Shown here piece after piece: positions 43,747 to 52,121 of a stretch of 52,358 bases of DNA (positions are counted from its first letter, which is position 1; every line of letters begins with the position of its first letter). The translations under genes and the position numbers were made by a program. Source of the stretch: RGIG6353 sp964558655. Its GTDB lineage: Bacteria; Bacillota; Clostridia; Oscillospirales; SIG627. The notes beneath the pieces are model-generated. The model saw nothing but the letters and a program-made list of their open reading frames with translations. It did not search any database and had not been told where the DNA came from. Location: assembly GCA_964558655.1 (NCBI GenBank), contig CAZLEX010000010.1, positions 1-52,358 on the forward strand, written 5' to 3'.

Positions 43747-44694
43747 TCACTTAACAATTTGACGGGCTCTTTCAGCTATACTATCAGCATCAAGTCCAAA
43801 AGATTTAATAAGTTCTGCTGCCTTGCCGGATTTTCCGTAAACATCGGGAACACCTATACGCACTACTTTAGCACCGATTCCCTCTTCGCACAAGGCTTCA
43901 CATACTGCACCGCCGAGACCGCCTATAATACTGTGCTCTTCGGCAGTAATTACTTTTCCGGTTTTAGCGGCTGATTTAATAACAAGATTTTTATCAAGCG
44001 GCTTAATAGTATGAATATTAATAACTTCAGCGGAAATCCCGTCTTTTTTAAGAATCTCACACGCATTAAGTGCTTCGTTGACCATTATTCCGGTAGCGAT
44101 TATGGTCACATCTTTTCCTTCGTTAAGAAGCACTCCTTTTCCAATCTCAAAATTGTATGTCTGCTGATCGTTAATAACCGGAACCGCAAGTCTTCCGAAT
44201 CTTAAGTATACAGGTCCGTCATGTTTTATTGCCGCTTCAACTGCCGCACGGGCTTCAACTGCATCTGCGGGATTAATTACAACCATTCCGGGAATCGTTC
44301 TCATAAGTGCCAAATCTTCGTTGCATTGATGAGTTGCACCGTCTTCACCTACTGAAACGCCTGCATGTGTTGCACCGATTTTAACATTCAAATGTGCATA
44401 TCCTATGGAATTTCTGATTTGTTCATAAGCTCTTCCCGCCGCAAACATAGCAAAAGAGCTGGCAAAAGGTATTTTACCCGTCGTTGCAACTCCTGCCGCA
44501 ACCGACATCATATTGCCTTCTGCGATACCGCAATCAAAAAATCTGTCGGGGTATTTTTTCTTAAAGTTAATCGTCTTTGTTGATTTTGCAAGATCCGCAT
44601 CGAACACCACTATATTCGGATTTTCTCCGAATTCTTCAAGCGCATTTCCATATGCCTCTCTTGTGGCAATTTTTTGTCCAAGTTCATATTTCAT
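43747..44694 (-). CDS. transketolase, C-terminal subunit
   Basis: 315 residues from the ATG at 44694 (AAAGGAG seven bases upstream; the in-frame ATG at 44712 lies on top of that site). Holds the pyrimidine-binding and C-terminal domains: ATREAYGNALEE, DCGIAEGNMMSVAAG, THAGVSVGEDGATHQ and GKVITAEEHSIIGGLGGAV. Together with the N-terminal subunit it forms a two-gene transketolase that moves two-carbon units in the pentose phosphate pathway. Directly downstream of its partner. The split form is common in Clostridia and archaea. Confidence 0.95.
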   Translation of the reverse strand: MKYELGQKIATREAYGNALEEFGENPNIVVFDADLAKSTKTINFKKKYPDRFFDCGIAEGNMMSVAAGVATTGKIPFASSFAMFAAGRAYEQIRNSIGYAHLNVKIGATHAGVSVGEDGATHQCNEDLALMRTIPGMVVINPADAVEARAAVEAAIKHDGPVYLRFGRLAVPVINDQQTYNFEIGKGVLLNEGKDVTIIATGIMVNEALNACEILKKDGISAEVINIHTIKPLDKNLVIKSAAKTGKVITAEEHSIIGGLGGAVCEALCEEGIGAKVVRIGVPDVYGKSGKAAELIKSFGLDADSIAERARQIVK

Positions 44695-44718
44695 GTGTTT
44701 TTCTCCTTTCATGACCTC

Positions 44719-45546
44719 TTAAAAAGACGCAGTAATCTCGGCAACAGCTTTTTCGTACTGTTCGGAATTCGGTGCGGTTCCGTGCCATTCAACCTGATTT
44801 TCCATGAACGAAACGCCTTTTCCCTTGACAGTCTTCAAAACAATTACGGACGGTTTACCTTTGATATTCAAACAAGTGTTTACCGCATCGTCAATTGCAT
44901 CAAAATCGTGTCCGTCTGCGACAAGAACATTCCAGCCGAACGACTTAAACTTTTCATCAATGGGAGTTGGATTAATTACATCGACAATCGGCCCGTCGAT
45001 TTGCAAACCGTTAAAATCGACAAATGCAATCAAATTATCAAGTTTATAATGCGATGCAAACATTGCCGCTTCCCAAACTTGTCCTTCTTCACATTCACCG
45101 TCTCCCAGTGCGGTATATACTCTGTATTTTTCACCTGAAACTTTAGCAGAAAGTGCCATTCCGCAAGCAGCCGAAATTCCAAGTCCGAGAGAACCGGTGG
45201 AAATATCGACACCCGGTATATTTTTCATATCGGGATGTCCCTGCAAAATACTTCCCTCTTTACGAAATGTTTTAAGCAATTCGGTAGAAAAGTAACCTTT
45301 CAAAGCAAGAGTCGAATAAAGTGCCGGAGAAGCGTGTCCTTTGGATAAAACGAAACGGTCTCTTGAAGGATCTTTGGGACATTCGGGATTCACATTCATT
45401 TTTTCAAAATAAAGGTATGACAGAAGATCGGCAACAGACAATGAACCGCCCGGATGCCCGGAATTTGCACTGTAAACACATTCAAGTGCACCGAGTCTTA
45501 TCTTTGCGGCGGTTTCAGTTAAAAATTTCTTTTTTGATTCGTTCAT
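44719..45546 (-). CDS. transketolase, N-terminal subunit
   Basis: 275 residues. Thiamine-diphosphate-binding half: SGHPGGSLSVADLLSYLYF, FVLSKGHASPALYS, the GDGECEEGQVWEAAMFA cofactor motif with DFNGLQIDG, and TVKGKGVSFMEN. Works only with the C-terminal subunit encoded 24 bases downstream. AGGAGG precedes the ATG at 45546. The 35-base gap after rluD has no clear terminator, so the pair may be read from upstream too. Confidence 0.95.
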   Translation of the reverse strand: MNESKKKFLTETAAKIRLGALECVYSANSGHPGGSLSVADLLSYLYFEKMNVNPECPKDPSRDRFVLSKGHASPALYSTLALKGYFSTELLKTFRKEGSILQGHPDMKNIPGVDISTGSLGLGISAACGMALSAKVSGEKYRVYTALGDGECEEGQVWEAAMFASHYKLDNLIAFVDFNGLQIDGPIVDVINPTPIDEKFKSFGWNVLVADGHDFDAIDDAVNTCLNIKGKPSVIVLKTVKGKGVSFMENQVEWHGTAPNSEQYEKAVAEITASF

Positions 45547-45581
45547 TTTTTCCTCCTAAAACAAATATTATTAATCGTCAA

Positions 45582-46553
45582 TTATTTGTTATACATATTT
45601 TCAATACGCAAAAGCACATCGTTGAAATAGTCGGGTAAATCACTTTCGAAATACATATGAATATTTTTCGTCGGATGATTAAACCCAATCGCTTTAGCGT
45701 GCAAACACTGACCTTTTAAGGAAAAATCGGGAAGATTGCCGGAGCAATACACATCGTCACCGACTATCGGGTGCCCTATCGCTTTCATATGCACTCTGAT
45801 TTGGTGAGTTCTTCCTGTCTCCAAATTAAATTGAAGATGACTGAATTTTCCGTAACTTTCCAGCACTTTGTAATGAGTAACTGCTTTCCTGACTCCCGGC
45901 AACATTGAATTTTCATCATAAGGTGCCATTTTTTTTCTATCGGTCAAAGAACGGCCTATCGAATATCTTATATCTCCGCAATCTTCACGGGGAGTACCGT
46001 GAACAACGGCTTCATAACAACGGTCAAAGGAATGGTCTTTTATTTGTGACGCCAAACTGATGTGAGAAATATCATTTTTGGCAACAATTAAAAGTCCGCT
46101 TGTATTCTTATCGATTCTATGGACGATTCCCGGACGCAACACGCCGTTTATCCCGGATAAGTCTTTAATGTGATACATAAGAGCATTAACAAGGGTACCG
46201 GAAAAATTACCGGGAGCCGGGTGTACCACCATTCCCTGTACTTTGTTAACCACCAGCAAATCCGTATCTTCATAAACTATATCCAACGGAATATTTTCGG
46301 GTAACACCTCCGAAGACTGAAGTACCGGAAATTTGACGCTGACAACATCGCCGTCATTCAGTATATAACTTTTTTTTTGTAAAGAAGAATTAACTTTTAC
46401 AAGGTCGGATTTAATGAAATCCGACGCTTTCGATCTGGAAATTTGATAAGTTTCCGACAAATATGTATCTAATCTGATGCCGCTTACCGTTACCGTTTGC
46501 TCATCGTCAAACTCATTGTCTGTGAAACATTTTTCATTCATTGATATTTTCAT
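45582..46553 (-). CDS. RluA/RluD family pseudouridine synthase
   Basis: 323 residues from the ATG at 46553, supported by AAAGGA upstream and by giving a normal length; the ORF further upstream is inside lspA. An N-terminal S4 domain (RLDTYLSETYQISRSKASDF) is followed by the synthase domain with catalytic Asp148 in HRIDKNTSGLL and RTHQIRVHMKAIGHPIVGD. Converts uridine to pseudouridine in ribosomal RNA; the exact position cannot be read from sequence, though RluD-type is likely next to lspA. Its start overlaps lspA by 20 bases. Confidence 0.93.
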   Translation of the reverse strand: MKISMNEKCFTDNEFDDEQTVTVSGIRLDTYLSETYQISRSKASDFIKSDLVKVNSSLQKKSYILNDGDVVSVKFPVLQSSEVLPENIPLDIVYEDTDLLVVNKVQGMVVHPAPGNFSGTLVNALMYHIKDLSGINGVLRPGIVHRIDKNTSGLLIVAKNDISHISLASQIKDHSFDRCYEAVVHGTPREDCGDIRYSIGRSLTDRKKMAPYDENSMLPGVRKAVTHYKVLESYGKFSHLQFNLETGRTHQIRVHMKAIGHPIVGDDVYCSGNLPDFSLKGQCLHAKAIGFNHPTKNIHMYFESDLPDYFNDVLLRIENMYNK

Positions 46554-47031
46554 CTTTGTTTTCCTTTCTCTCCTTTGAAGGAAAAAAAGTATCATCATAA
46601 AACAAAAGATAAACGGCAAACAGCACTATACCGACCGTTATACAACTGTCAGCCAAATTGAAGACCGCAAAATCAACAAATGTTATTTCTATGAAATCAA
46701 CAACATATCCAAAAAAAATTCTGTCAATCATATTTGCAATTCCGCCGCCCAAAATCATGGAAAGGGAAACCGTATAGAGCTTATTATGCGTATAAGACTT
46801 TTTCAGAACAAAAGCAATCAAAAAAATGAAAACTAACGATGCCGCCATAAAAATCCATCTGTGATCGCTTAACATTCCGAAAGCCGCACCCTCATTTTTA
46901 ATATAAGTAAAATCAACAATTCCGGGTATGACACATAGTGATGAATTATACGGAATAAGCTGAACCACAAGGTATTTTGACAAAATATCAAATAAAATTA
47001 CGAGCAAAACAATATTAAATACCAACGACAT
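46534..47031 (-). CDS. lspA: lipoprotein signal peptidase (signal peptidase II)
   Basis: 165 residues, four membrane helices. Removes signal peptides from lipoproteins such as the LivJ of this window. Catalytic aspartates fall in GGGIANMIDRI (Asp103) and FNLADSCI (Asp128), with NEGAAFG upstream (46-52) and GYVVDFI between. ATG at 47031 with GGAAAGGA upstream. The lspA-rluD pair is a common arrangement in Bacillota. Confidence 0.97.
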   Translation of the reverse strand: MSLVFNIVLLVILFDILSKYLVVQLIPYNSSLCVIPGIVDFTYIKNEGAAFGMLSDHRWIFMAASLVFIFLIAFVLKKSYTHNKLYTVSLSMILGGGIANMIDRIFFGYVVDFIEITFVDFAVFNLADSCITVGIVLFAVYLLFYDDTFFPSKERKENKDENINE

Positions 47032-47050
47032 ATTTCCTTTCCGTTTAAAA

Positions 47051-47620
47051 TTATGCCAAAATCGTCTCGTCTTCGTCTGAACGAATGGTATCGATCTTTT
47101 CCTTTGCCGTCTCTATCTGTTTCTCGGTCGTTTTTTCAAAATTTGCAAATGAATCATTCCCGTTAGGAAAATCAAGGTTTAAATTCATATCCTTAAGGAT
47201 TTTTAAATGCTCCAAATATTCATCGTACAAACGCTGTCTGAAATCTTCGGAAAGTTTTTTTATATGTTCCGCTTCTTTCAGGCACTCATCAATCTTTTTT
47301 TCCGCTTCGGCAACATTTTCTCTGCAAGTTTCGCGTGAAGACTCTATGATTTTATCTGCTTCAACCCTTGCCTGAGAAACTATTGTTTCTCCGAGTTTTT
47401 GAGCCTTAACAATAACAGAACGAATGGTATCCTCATCGTTGTGAAGCTCGCTGTATTTAATCTTCGTATTATGCAATTCTTTTTCGAGCTCCGCATTTTT
47501 CTTATATATTTCAGTATATTTATCTATGAGAAAATCAATGTAATCATCGACTTCCGAAACAACATATCCTCTTACCGATTTATTAAAACTTTTATTTTTC
47601 AATTCATGAGGTGCTATCAT
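47051..47620 (-). CDS. divIVA: DivIVA-domain cell division protein
   Basis: 189 residues from the ATG at 47620 (AAAGGAAA upstream). The first ~40 residues match the membrane-curvature-sensing DivIVA start (IAPHELKNKSFNKSVRGYV), with SEVDDYIDFL, followed by a long coiled coil (~40-140) rich in Glu/Lys. DivIVA marks poles and division sites. It lies downstream of sepF and ylmH, the standard Bacillota order, with its ribosome site within the ylmH 3' end. Confidence 0.93.
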   Translation of the reverse strand: MIAPHELKNKSFNKSVRGYVVSEVDDYIDFLIDKYTEIYKKNAELEKELHNTKIKYSELHNDEDTIRSVIVKAQKLGETIVSQARVEADKIIESSRETCRENVAEAEKKIDECLKEAEHIKKLSEDFRQRLYDEYLEHLKILKDMNLNLDFPNGNDSFANFEKTTEKQIETAKEKIDTIRSDEDETILA

Positions 47621-47624
47621 GAGA

Positions 47625-48398
47625 CTATTTCCTTTCAATATAGTTGCCGAATTTTTTTAACACTATTCTTAATTTATCACGGCGTGTCGTCCCCGCTGTA
47701 TCAAAAAAAATAAATTTTCCGTATCCTTTGATTGAAAAAACATCACCTATCGAAATTACGGCAGACGGATTCAAAACAGGAGAGGAAAAAACTTTGAAAT
47801 TCCCGTTTTCAATAAAATTTTTAACCTGCGAACGCGACTTATCTGTAATCGCGGCCGCAAAACAGTCAATACGCAAAGACGGCACAAGTATTTCCATGTC
47901 TTCAAACTGCATTTGAAGAGAATTATATTCTTCGGGATCTATGTACTCAAGCCTAATCTTTGCTCCCGCACAGGAAGTGAAAGAATTAAAAACATAATCC
48001 GACATTTGCGAGTTATTCCACACGGTAAAATACGCAGAAAAATTTTCAGAGACAAGTATATCTCCGAAAAACTTTCTGTCAATCCCAAGCGACATCAACG
48101 CACCTAAATAATCACGGTGCGAAGGGAAATGAAATTTATCAGGTCGTGCACAAACATACACGAAATCGGGGTGTTCGTCTCCTATAACGAGAAATTTCCT
48201 TACAGAATCTTTCCTTAGCGATATAAAAGAATACTCTTTAAACGAATTATCACAAAAAAAGCCTTTTGCCAAAGAATATGCGGCCTCATCGACAAAGCCA
48301 ATTTGAGAAGAGGCTCCTTTGTTTTCGAAGTTTCTGACCGCTCCCGAAAGCTTAGACAAAAAAGAAAAATTCTCATGCGTATAATCGGAAAAATTCAC
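47625..48398 (-). CDS. ylmH: YlmH family S4 RNA-binding protein
   Basis: 257 residues if it starts at the GTG at 48398, which has AAAGGTG eight bases upstream. An in-frame GTG at 48434 would add 12 residues but has no ribosome site and touches a palindrome. Middle region HRDYLGALMSLGIDRKFFGDI is the family signature; the last ~80 residues are an S4 domain (LRIDCFAAAITDKSRSQVKNF). Recent work on YlmH points to rescue of stalled ribosome subunits; its genes sit beside division genes widely. Neighbours sepF and divIVA agree with this. Confidence 0.85.
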   Translation of the reverse strand: MNFSDYTHENFSFLSKLSGAVRNFENKGASSQIGFVDEAAYSLAKGFFCDNSFKEYSFISLRKDSVRKFLVIGDEHPDFVYVCARPDKFHFPSHRDYLGALMSLGIDRKFFGDILVSENFSAYFTVWNNSQMSDYVFNSFTSCAGAKIRLEYIDPEEYNSLQMQFEDMEILVPSLRIDCFAAAITDKSRSQVKNFIENGNFKVFSSPVLNPSAVISIGDVFSIKGYGKFIFFDTAGTTRRDKLRIVLKKFGNYIERK

Positions 48399-48440
48399 AA
48401 AGCAAACACCTTTCGACAAACCAAATCTTTTCACAGGAGA

Positions 48441-48474
48441 TTGCCGATCGCTTACGCTTGGAAACGATCGGCAA
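48441..48474. other. perfect 10-base inverted repeat between sepF and ylmH
   Basis: TTGCCGATCG and CGATCGGCAA around a 14-base loop. It follows the sepF stop but lacks a T run on the minus strand. It may end or slow transcription, or shape the ylmH leader. Confidence 0.55.
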
Positions 48475-48510
48475 AAACTGCATTAAAACTTAAGGAATCC
48501 CGCCCTGCGA

Positions 48511-48945
48511 TTAAACGATATTCGCACTTTCCTGAGTTTCCGAAATTTGCTCTCCGGATACATCTACATTACTCGGAGTAATGACATATGTACAATTGGC
48601 AACCTTCTTAAGATTACCGTTAATTGCATACGCAACGCCGTTAAGAAAATCAATAAGACGGCGTGCGGTCTCCCTGTTTGTATCTTCAAGATTCAATAAA
48701 ATAGTCTTTCTGTCAAGCAAATGGTCGGCAATCTGAGTAACGGCATCTAAGCGATCCGGCTTAACAACTTTCATTTCGATAGAACTGCCGGAAGACACAC
48801 TTACACTTGACTGACGCAAATTTCTGTCAGCAGGTTCGCTTGTGGGAACACCGTAATCTTCCTCTTCTTCGTCACCGCGTCCGGAATATTCAATTTCCGA
48901 ATCTCCACCATAAAGTATTTTGTCGAGTTTATCCTTAAAACCCAT
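48511..48945 (-). CDS. sepF: cell division protein SepF
   Basis: 144 residues from the ATG at 48945 (GGAGG eight bases upstream; an earlier in-frame ATG overlaps yggS and is rejected). The N-terminal amphipathic helix MGFKDKLDKILYGG is the membrane-binding part, a Glu/Ser-rich linker follows, and the globular C-terminal domain (KVVKPDRLDAVTQIADHL, LEDTNRETARRLIDFLNGV) binds FtsZ. SepF ties the FtsZ ring to the membrane. Between yggS and ylmH, as usual. Confidence 0.97.
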   Translation of the reverse strand: MGFKDKLDKILYGGDSEIEYSGRGDEEEEDYGVPTSEPADRNLRQSSVSVSSGSSIEMKVVKPDRLDAVTQIADHLLDRKTILLNLEDTNRETARRLIDFLNGVAYAINGNLKKVANCTYVITPSNVDVSGEQISETQESANIV

Positions 48946-48964
48946 GATAAAAACCTCCGTAACA

Positions 48965-49684
48965 TTAAATTTCTTTTTTTTGATAATTTCTTTTGCCAAA
49001 TACAGATGAGCCGACACGAATCATATTAGCACCTTCTTCAATAGCAATTTCATAATCATCACTCATTCCCATTGACAGAATATCCATACTTATATTATCT
49101 ATGTTTTTTTGCGATATGTCAACATATATTTTCATAATTTTACGAAAAATTTGTCTTTGCGTCTCCGAATCCGTCAAAATCGGCGGAATTGCCATAAGTC
49201 CGCACACCTTTATATTCTCAAATTTTGAAACATCCGTTAAAAAGTTTTCGACTTCTTCAGGTGAGATTCCGCCTTTCGATTCTTCACCGCAAATATTAAT
49301 CTCAACCAGAACTTTCATTACGATACCGTGCTTTTTTGCTTGCCTATCGATTTCCCGTGCAAGAGCAAGCGAATCCAACGACTGTATCATATCGACTTTG
49401 TCAATTATATATTTTACTTTATTTGTTTGCAAGTGACCGATGAAATGCACAGACACTTCTTTACGGTCAATCGCATCATACTTACTTAAAAGCTCCTGAA
49501 CCTTATTCTCTCCGATTACCTTAATTCCGCACGAAACAGCGGCATTTATCCTTTCGGAAGAGTTCATTTTAGTTGCTGCCAGAATAACTACATCATCATT
49601 TCTGCCGACTTTTTTAAGAGCTTCTCCTACATTCCTTTTTATTATATCAATATTTTCGGAAATTGTCAAATATTCTTTTTCCAT
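48965..49684 (-). CDS. yggS: PLP homeostasis protein YggS/YlmE
   Basis: 239 residues, single-domain alanine-racemase-like barrel. The PLP lysine is Lys39 in ILAATKMNSSERI; HFIGHLQTNK, EINICGEESKGG and SMGMSDDYEIAIEEGANMIRVG are family signatures. Keeps pyridoxal phosphate and amino acid pools balanced; no catalysis is established. Four bases after the HlyD-like gene and 19 before sepF. The ribosome site is weak, so coupling is likely. Confidence 0.96.
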   Translation of the reverse strand: MEKEYLTISENIDIIKRNVGEALKKVGRNDDVVILAATKMNSSERINAAVSCGIKVIGENKVQELLSKYDAIDRKEVSVHFIGHLQTNKVKYIIDKVDMIQSLDSLALAREIDRQAKKHGIVMKVLVEINICGEESKGGISPEEVENFLTDVSKFENIKVCGLMAIPPILTDSETQRQIFRKIMKIYVDISQKNIDNISMDILSMGMSDDYEIAIEEGANMIRVGSSVFGKRNYQKKEI

Positions 49685-49688
49685 TTTT

Positions 49689-50927
49689 TCAGCCTATCAT
49701 CTTTCCGTCATATAAATTTTTTCCGTCCGTAATCACGGTATCAAACATTTGCAAATAGCCGTACTTACAATCTTCGTTTTCAATCGGATCGTTAATATCT
49801 ATAATATAATCGGTATCGGTTTCTGCAATTTTTTCACATCGTTTAAAAGTCACGGCATTGCCGACAAGCACATAAACGCCGATGTAACCGTCTACAATTC
49901 TCAGTGACTGTTTTGAAATCTTCAGTCCCGTATAATCGGATAATACAATTTCCGCCTTTTGATGTCTTAAAAAATTGAAATTTTCAGGTACAATATCCGT
50001 CACAAAAACAAGAATCACTTCTTCTCTGTCATTTTGAGATATTTTGCTGTACAATTTTGAACGAATAACGGTTCCTGAAGAATACGGATAAATCAAATCA
50101 TAATAATTTCCGGAATCATAGAAAATCGCCTCGTCTTTATTTACAATGCAAAGAGTATACCATTCAAAATCGGTTGCGATTTTCCCCACCGCCGATTCCG
50201 TCGGAGATTTTTGAGCGGTTTCTATAAGTTCATAAAAGCCGTCTACCGTCAAATCTTGTAAAACGGAAGTATTAAGTACCTGTTCATACCCATCAACATA
50301 AGAATAAAAATATCCGGATTCCGGAGACTTTACCGTATCAATTGGTGAAGAAAGAGCTGCAGTAAGTTTTTGCTTTTCAACTGTTAATTCATTAATCAAA
50401 TCATCATAACCGTCGCGGGACTGTACCACAAGCTGACGCTTGTTCAATAATGTTAAAAGCTCATTTTTGTTCTGAACGGCAAGAGAGTACTCGCCGTTTG
50501 AAGATGCCGTATACATTTCAGAAATAAACGAATTGATTTGTGTGTCAATCTTTGATACATTTGTTCGCAAATAACTTTTCTGAACCGAACTGTTTTTTAA
50601 CACTTCAATGCGATCATCGATTTCGTTAACTCTGTCGTTTATTTCAACATCGGATTCCGAAGAATAAATCTCGGCAACGGTGTGATTGAGTGAAAGCTTT
50701 TGCCCTTCGGAAACAAGATAATTGAAAATTCCGTTCGTATCGGTTTCAATCACAGTTTCGTTACGCAGAATGTAACATTCGGCAAATGTCTTTATTTCGG
50801 TCGTATACAGCATCGCACTTTGCGTTGAAATATCGGAGTTGAATATTGTTCTGACCTGTATAAAACAATACAAAACAAAAAAGGCAGCCAAAAAAAATAT
50901 AAAACTTTTAACTAAAAATTTTTTCAA
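49689..50927 (-). CDS. HlyD-like membrane-anchored adaptor protein
   Basis: 412 residues if it starts at the TTG at 50927, which has AAAGGA seven bases upstream and follows the miaA stop by one base. An in-frame ATG 36 bases further up has no ribosome site and lies in miaA. One membrane helix (~6-28), then a half-barrel YILRNETVIETDTNGIFNYLVSEGQKL with biotin-lipoyl character, a helical hairpin (~100-190) and a C-terminal beta region. This is the layout of HlyD-type adaptors, but no ABC exporter gene is nearby. Its place between miaA and yggS-sepF suggests a role near the septum or envelope; that is inference. Confidence 0.75.
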   Translation of the reverse strand: MKKFLVKSFIFFLAAFFVLYCFIQVRTIFNSDISTQSAMLYTTEIKTFAECYILRNETVIETDTNGIFNYLVSEGQKLSLNHTVAEIYSSESDVEINDRVNEIDDRIEVLKNSSVQKSYLRTNVSKIDTQINSFISEMYTASSNGEYSLAVQNKNELLTLLNKRQLVVQSRDGYDDLINELTVEKQKLTAALSSPIDTVKSPESGYFYSYVDGYEQVLNTSVLQDLTVDGFYELIETAQKSPTESAVGKIATDFEWYTLCIVNKDEAIFYDSGNYYDLIYPYSSGTVIRSKLYSKISQNDREEVILVFVTDIVPENFNFLRHQKAEIVLSDYTGLKISKQSLRIVDGYIGVYVLVGNAVTFKRCEKIAETDTDYIIDINDPIENEDCKYGYLQMFDTVITDGKNLYDGKMIG

Positions 50928-50928
50928 G

Positions 50929-51870
50929 TCATTTTCCTTTCCGCAAATTTTGAAGTATTGCATCTAACGGAGATACAGTATCAAAAATATCAAGAAAATT
51001 TTCGGAATGTCTTCCCTTGAACCATGAAATTTGTCTTTTGGCGTAATTTCTTGAATGTTGTTTCAACCCATCAACACATTCTTTTAAACTTTGTATTCCG
51101 TAAAAATACGGCAAAAATTCTTTATAACCGATTGCTTGAGACGCGGTGGAATTTTCGAACCAATCGGCAGAACATACCTTTTCCGCTTCTTCCAAAAGTC
51201 CCTTCTCCATCATCAAATCAACGCGTTCGTTTATTCTTTCATAAAGTTTTTCCCGACGGCAGTTCAAAACATATACATCGGCATCGTAACGCTTTTTTGA
51301 AAACGAGTTATATTTGTTGTGCTCGGTAATTGTTGTCCCCGAGACATAGTAGAATTCCAATGCACGAACAATTCTTTTAACATCGTTGCTATGTAATCGG
51401 TTAGCACTTTCCGGATCGATTTTTTCCAATTCCCGTTTCAATGATTCTATTCCGAATTCTTTAACTCTTTTATTCAAATTTTCACGAAGCACAAAATTCG
51501 TATGTCCGTCTTCAAAATTATTATCGTAAATAAGATGATCGATATACAGTCCTGTGCCTCCTACGACAACGGGTATTTTTCCTTTGGAAAAAATCTTTTC
51601 GACAGAAGCTGTAGCACCCGATAAATATTCGGCAACACTGTATTTATGCGACGGCTCACAAACATCGATCATATGGTGAAAGACTCCTTCTCTTTCCTCA
51701 AATGTAGGTTTAGCCGTTCCTATATCAAGGCCTTTATAAACTTGCATTGAATCCGCAGACACTATCTCTCCCCCGATTATTTTGCACAATTCAATTGAAA
51801 GAGATGTTTTGCCAACAGCGGTGGGACCCGCAATAACTATAATTTTTTTCAATTTATTTTCGTCTTTCAT
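50929..51870 (-). CDS. miaA: tRNA dimethylallyltransferase
   Basis: 313 residues from the ATG at 51870, preferred because it puts the P-loop at the usual distance; the in-frame ATG at 51900 would add ten residues, and neither has a strong ribosome site. Adds a dimethylallyl group to A37 of tRNAs reading UNN codons. P-loop GPTAVGKTSLSIEL, SADSMQVYKGLDIGTAKPT, VVGGTGLYID, and the C-terminal SQAIGYKEFLPY and RNYAKRQISWFKG are all family marks. Confidence 0.95.
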   Translation of the reverse strand: MKDENKLKKIIVIAGPTAVGKTSLSIELCKIIGGEIVSADSMQVYKGLDIGTAKPTFEEREGVFHHMIDVCEPSHKYSVAEYLSGATASVEKIFSKGKIPVVVGGTGLYIDHLIYDNNFEDGHTNFVLRENLNKRVKEFGIESLKRELEKIDPESANRLHSNDVKRIVRALEFYYVSGTTITEHNKYNSFSKKRYDADVYVLNCRREKLYERINERVDLMMEKGLLEEAEKVCSADWFENSTASQAIGYKEFLPYFYGIQSLKECVDGLKQHSRNYAKRQISWFKGRHSENFLDIFDTVSPLDAILQNLRKGK

Positions 51871-52028
51871 TTCGTTAAATAAATGTAAGAATATCGCCAT
51901 ATGCGAGAAAAGTGCCTTTACTCAGCAAATATTACATCCGCTATCGCGAAGGCGACAAGTCGATGCTTTACGCGATATTGCGGATTTTATACAATCAGCA
52001 TTGCATCAACGATGTTTACGGGATATAA

Positions 52029-52053
52029 GATTGGTAAAATCATATTACCAATC
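52029..52053. other. perfect 9-base inverted repeat
   Basis: GATTGGTAA and TTACCAATC around a seven-base loop, in the 250-base gap between miaA and the XRE gene. No T run follows on either strand; an operator or a mobile-element end are both possible. Confidence 0.5.
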
Positions 52054-52083
52054 GGTAGTTATTACTTACTCATAACACAAGTG

Positions 52084-52112
52084 GGCGGTACAGATTTCAA
52101 TACTGCACCGCC
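52084..52112 (-). terminator. GC-rich hairpin after the XRE gene
   Basis: GGCGGTGCAG pairs with CTGTACCGCC (one G-U pair) around nine bases, ten bases beyond the stop of the XRE-type gene on the minus strand. A T run is missing, so it is a weak call as a terminator. Confidence 0.5.
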
Positions 52113-52121
52113 AAAGATGTT

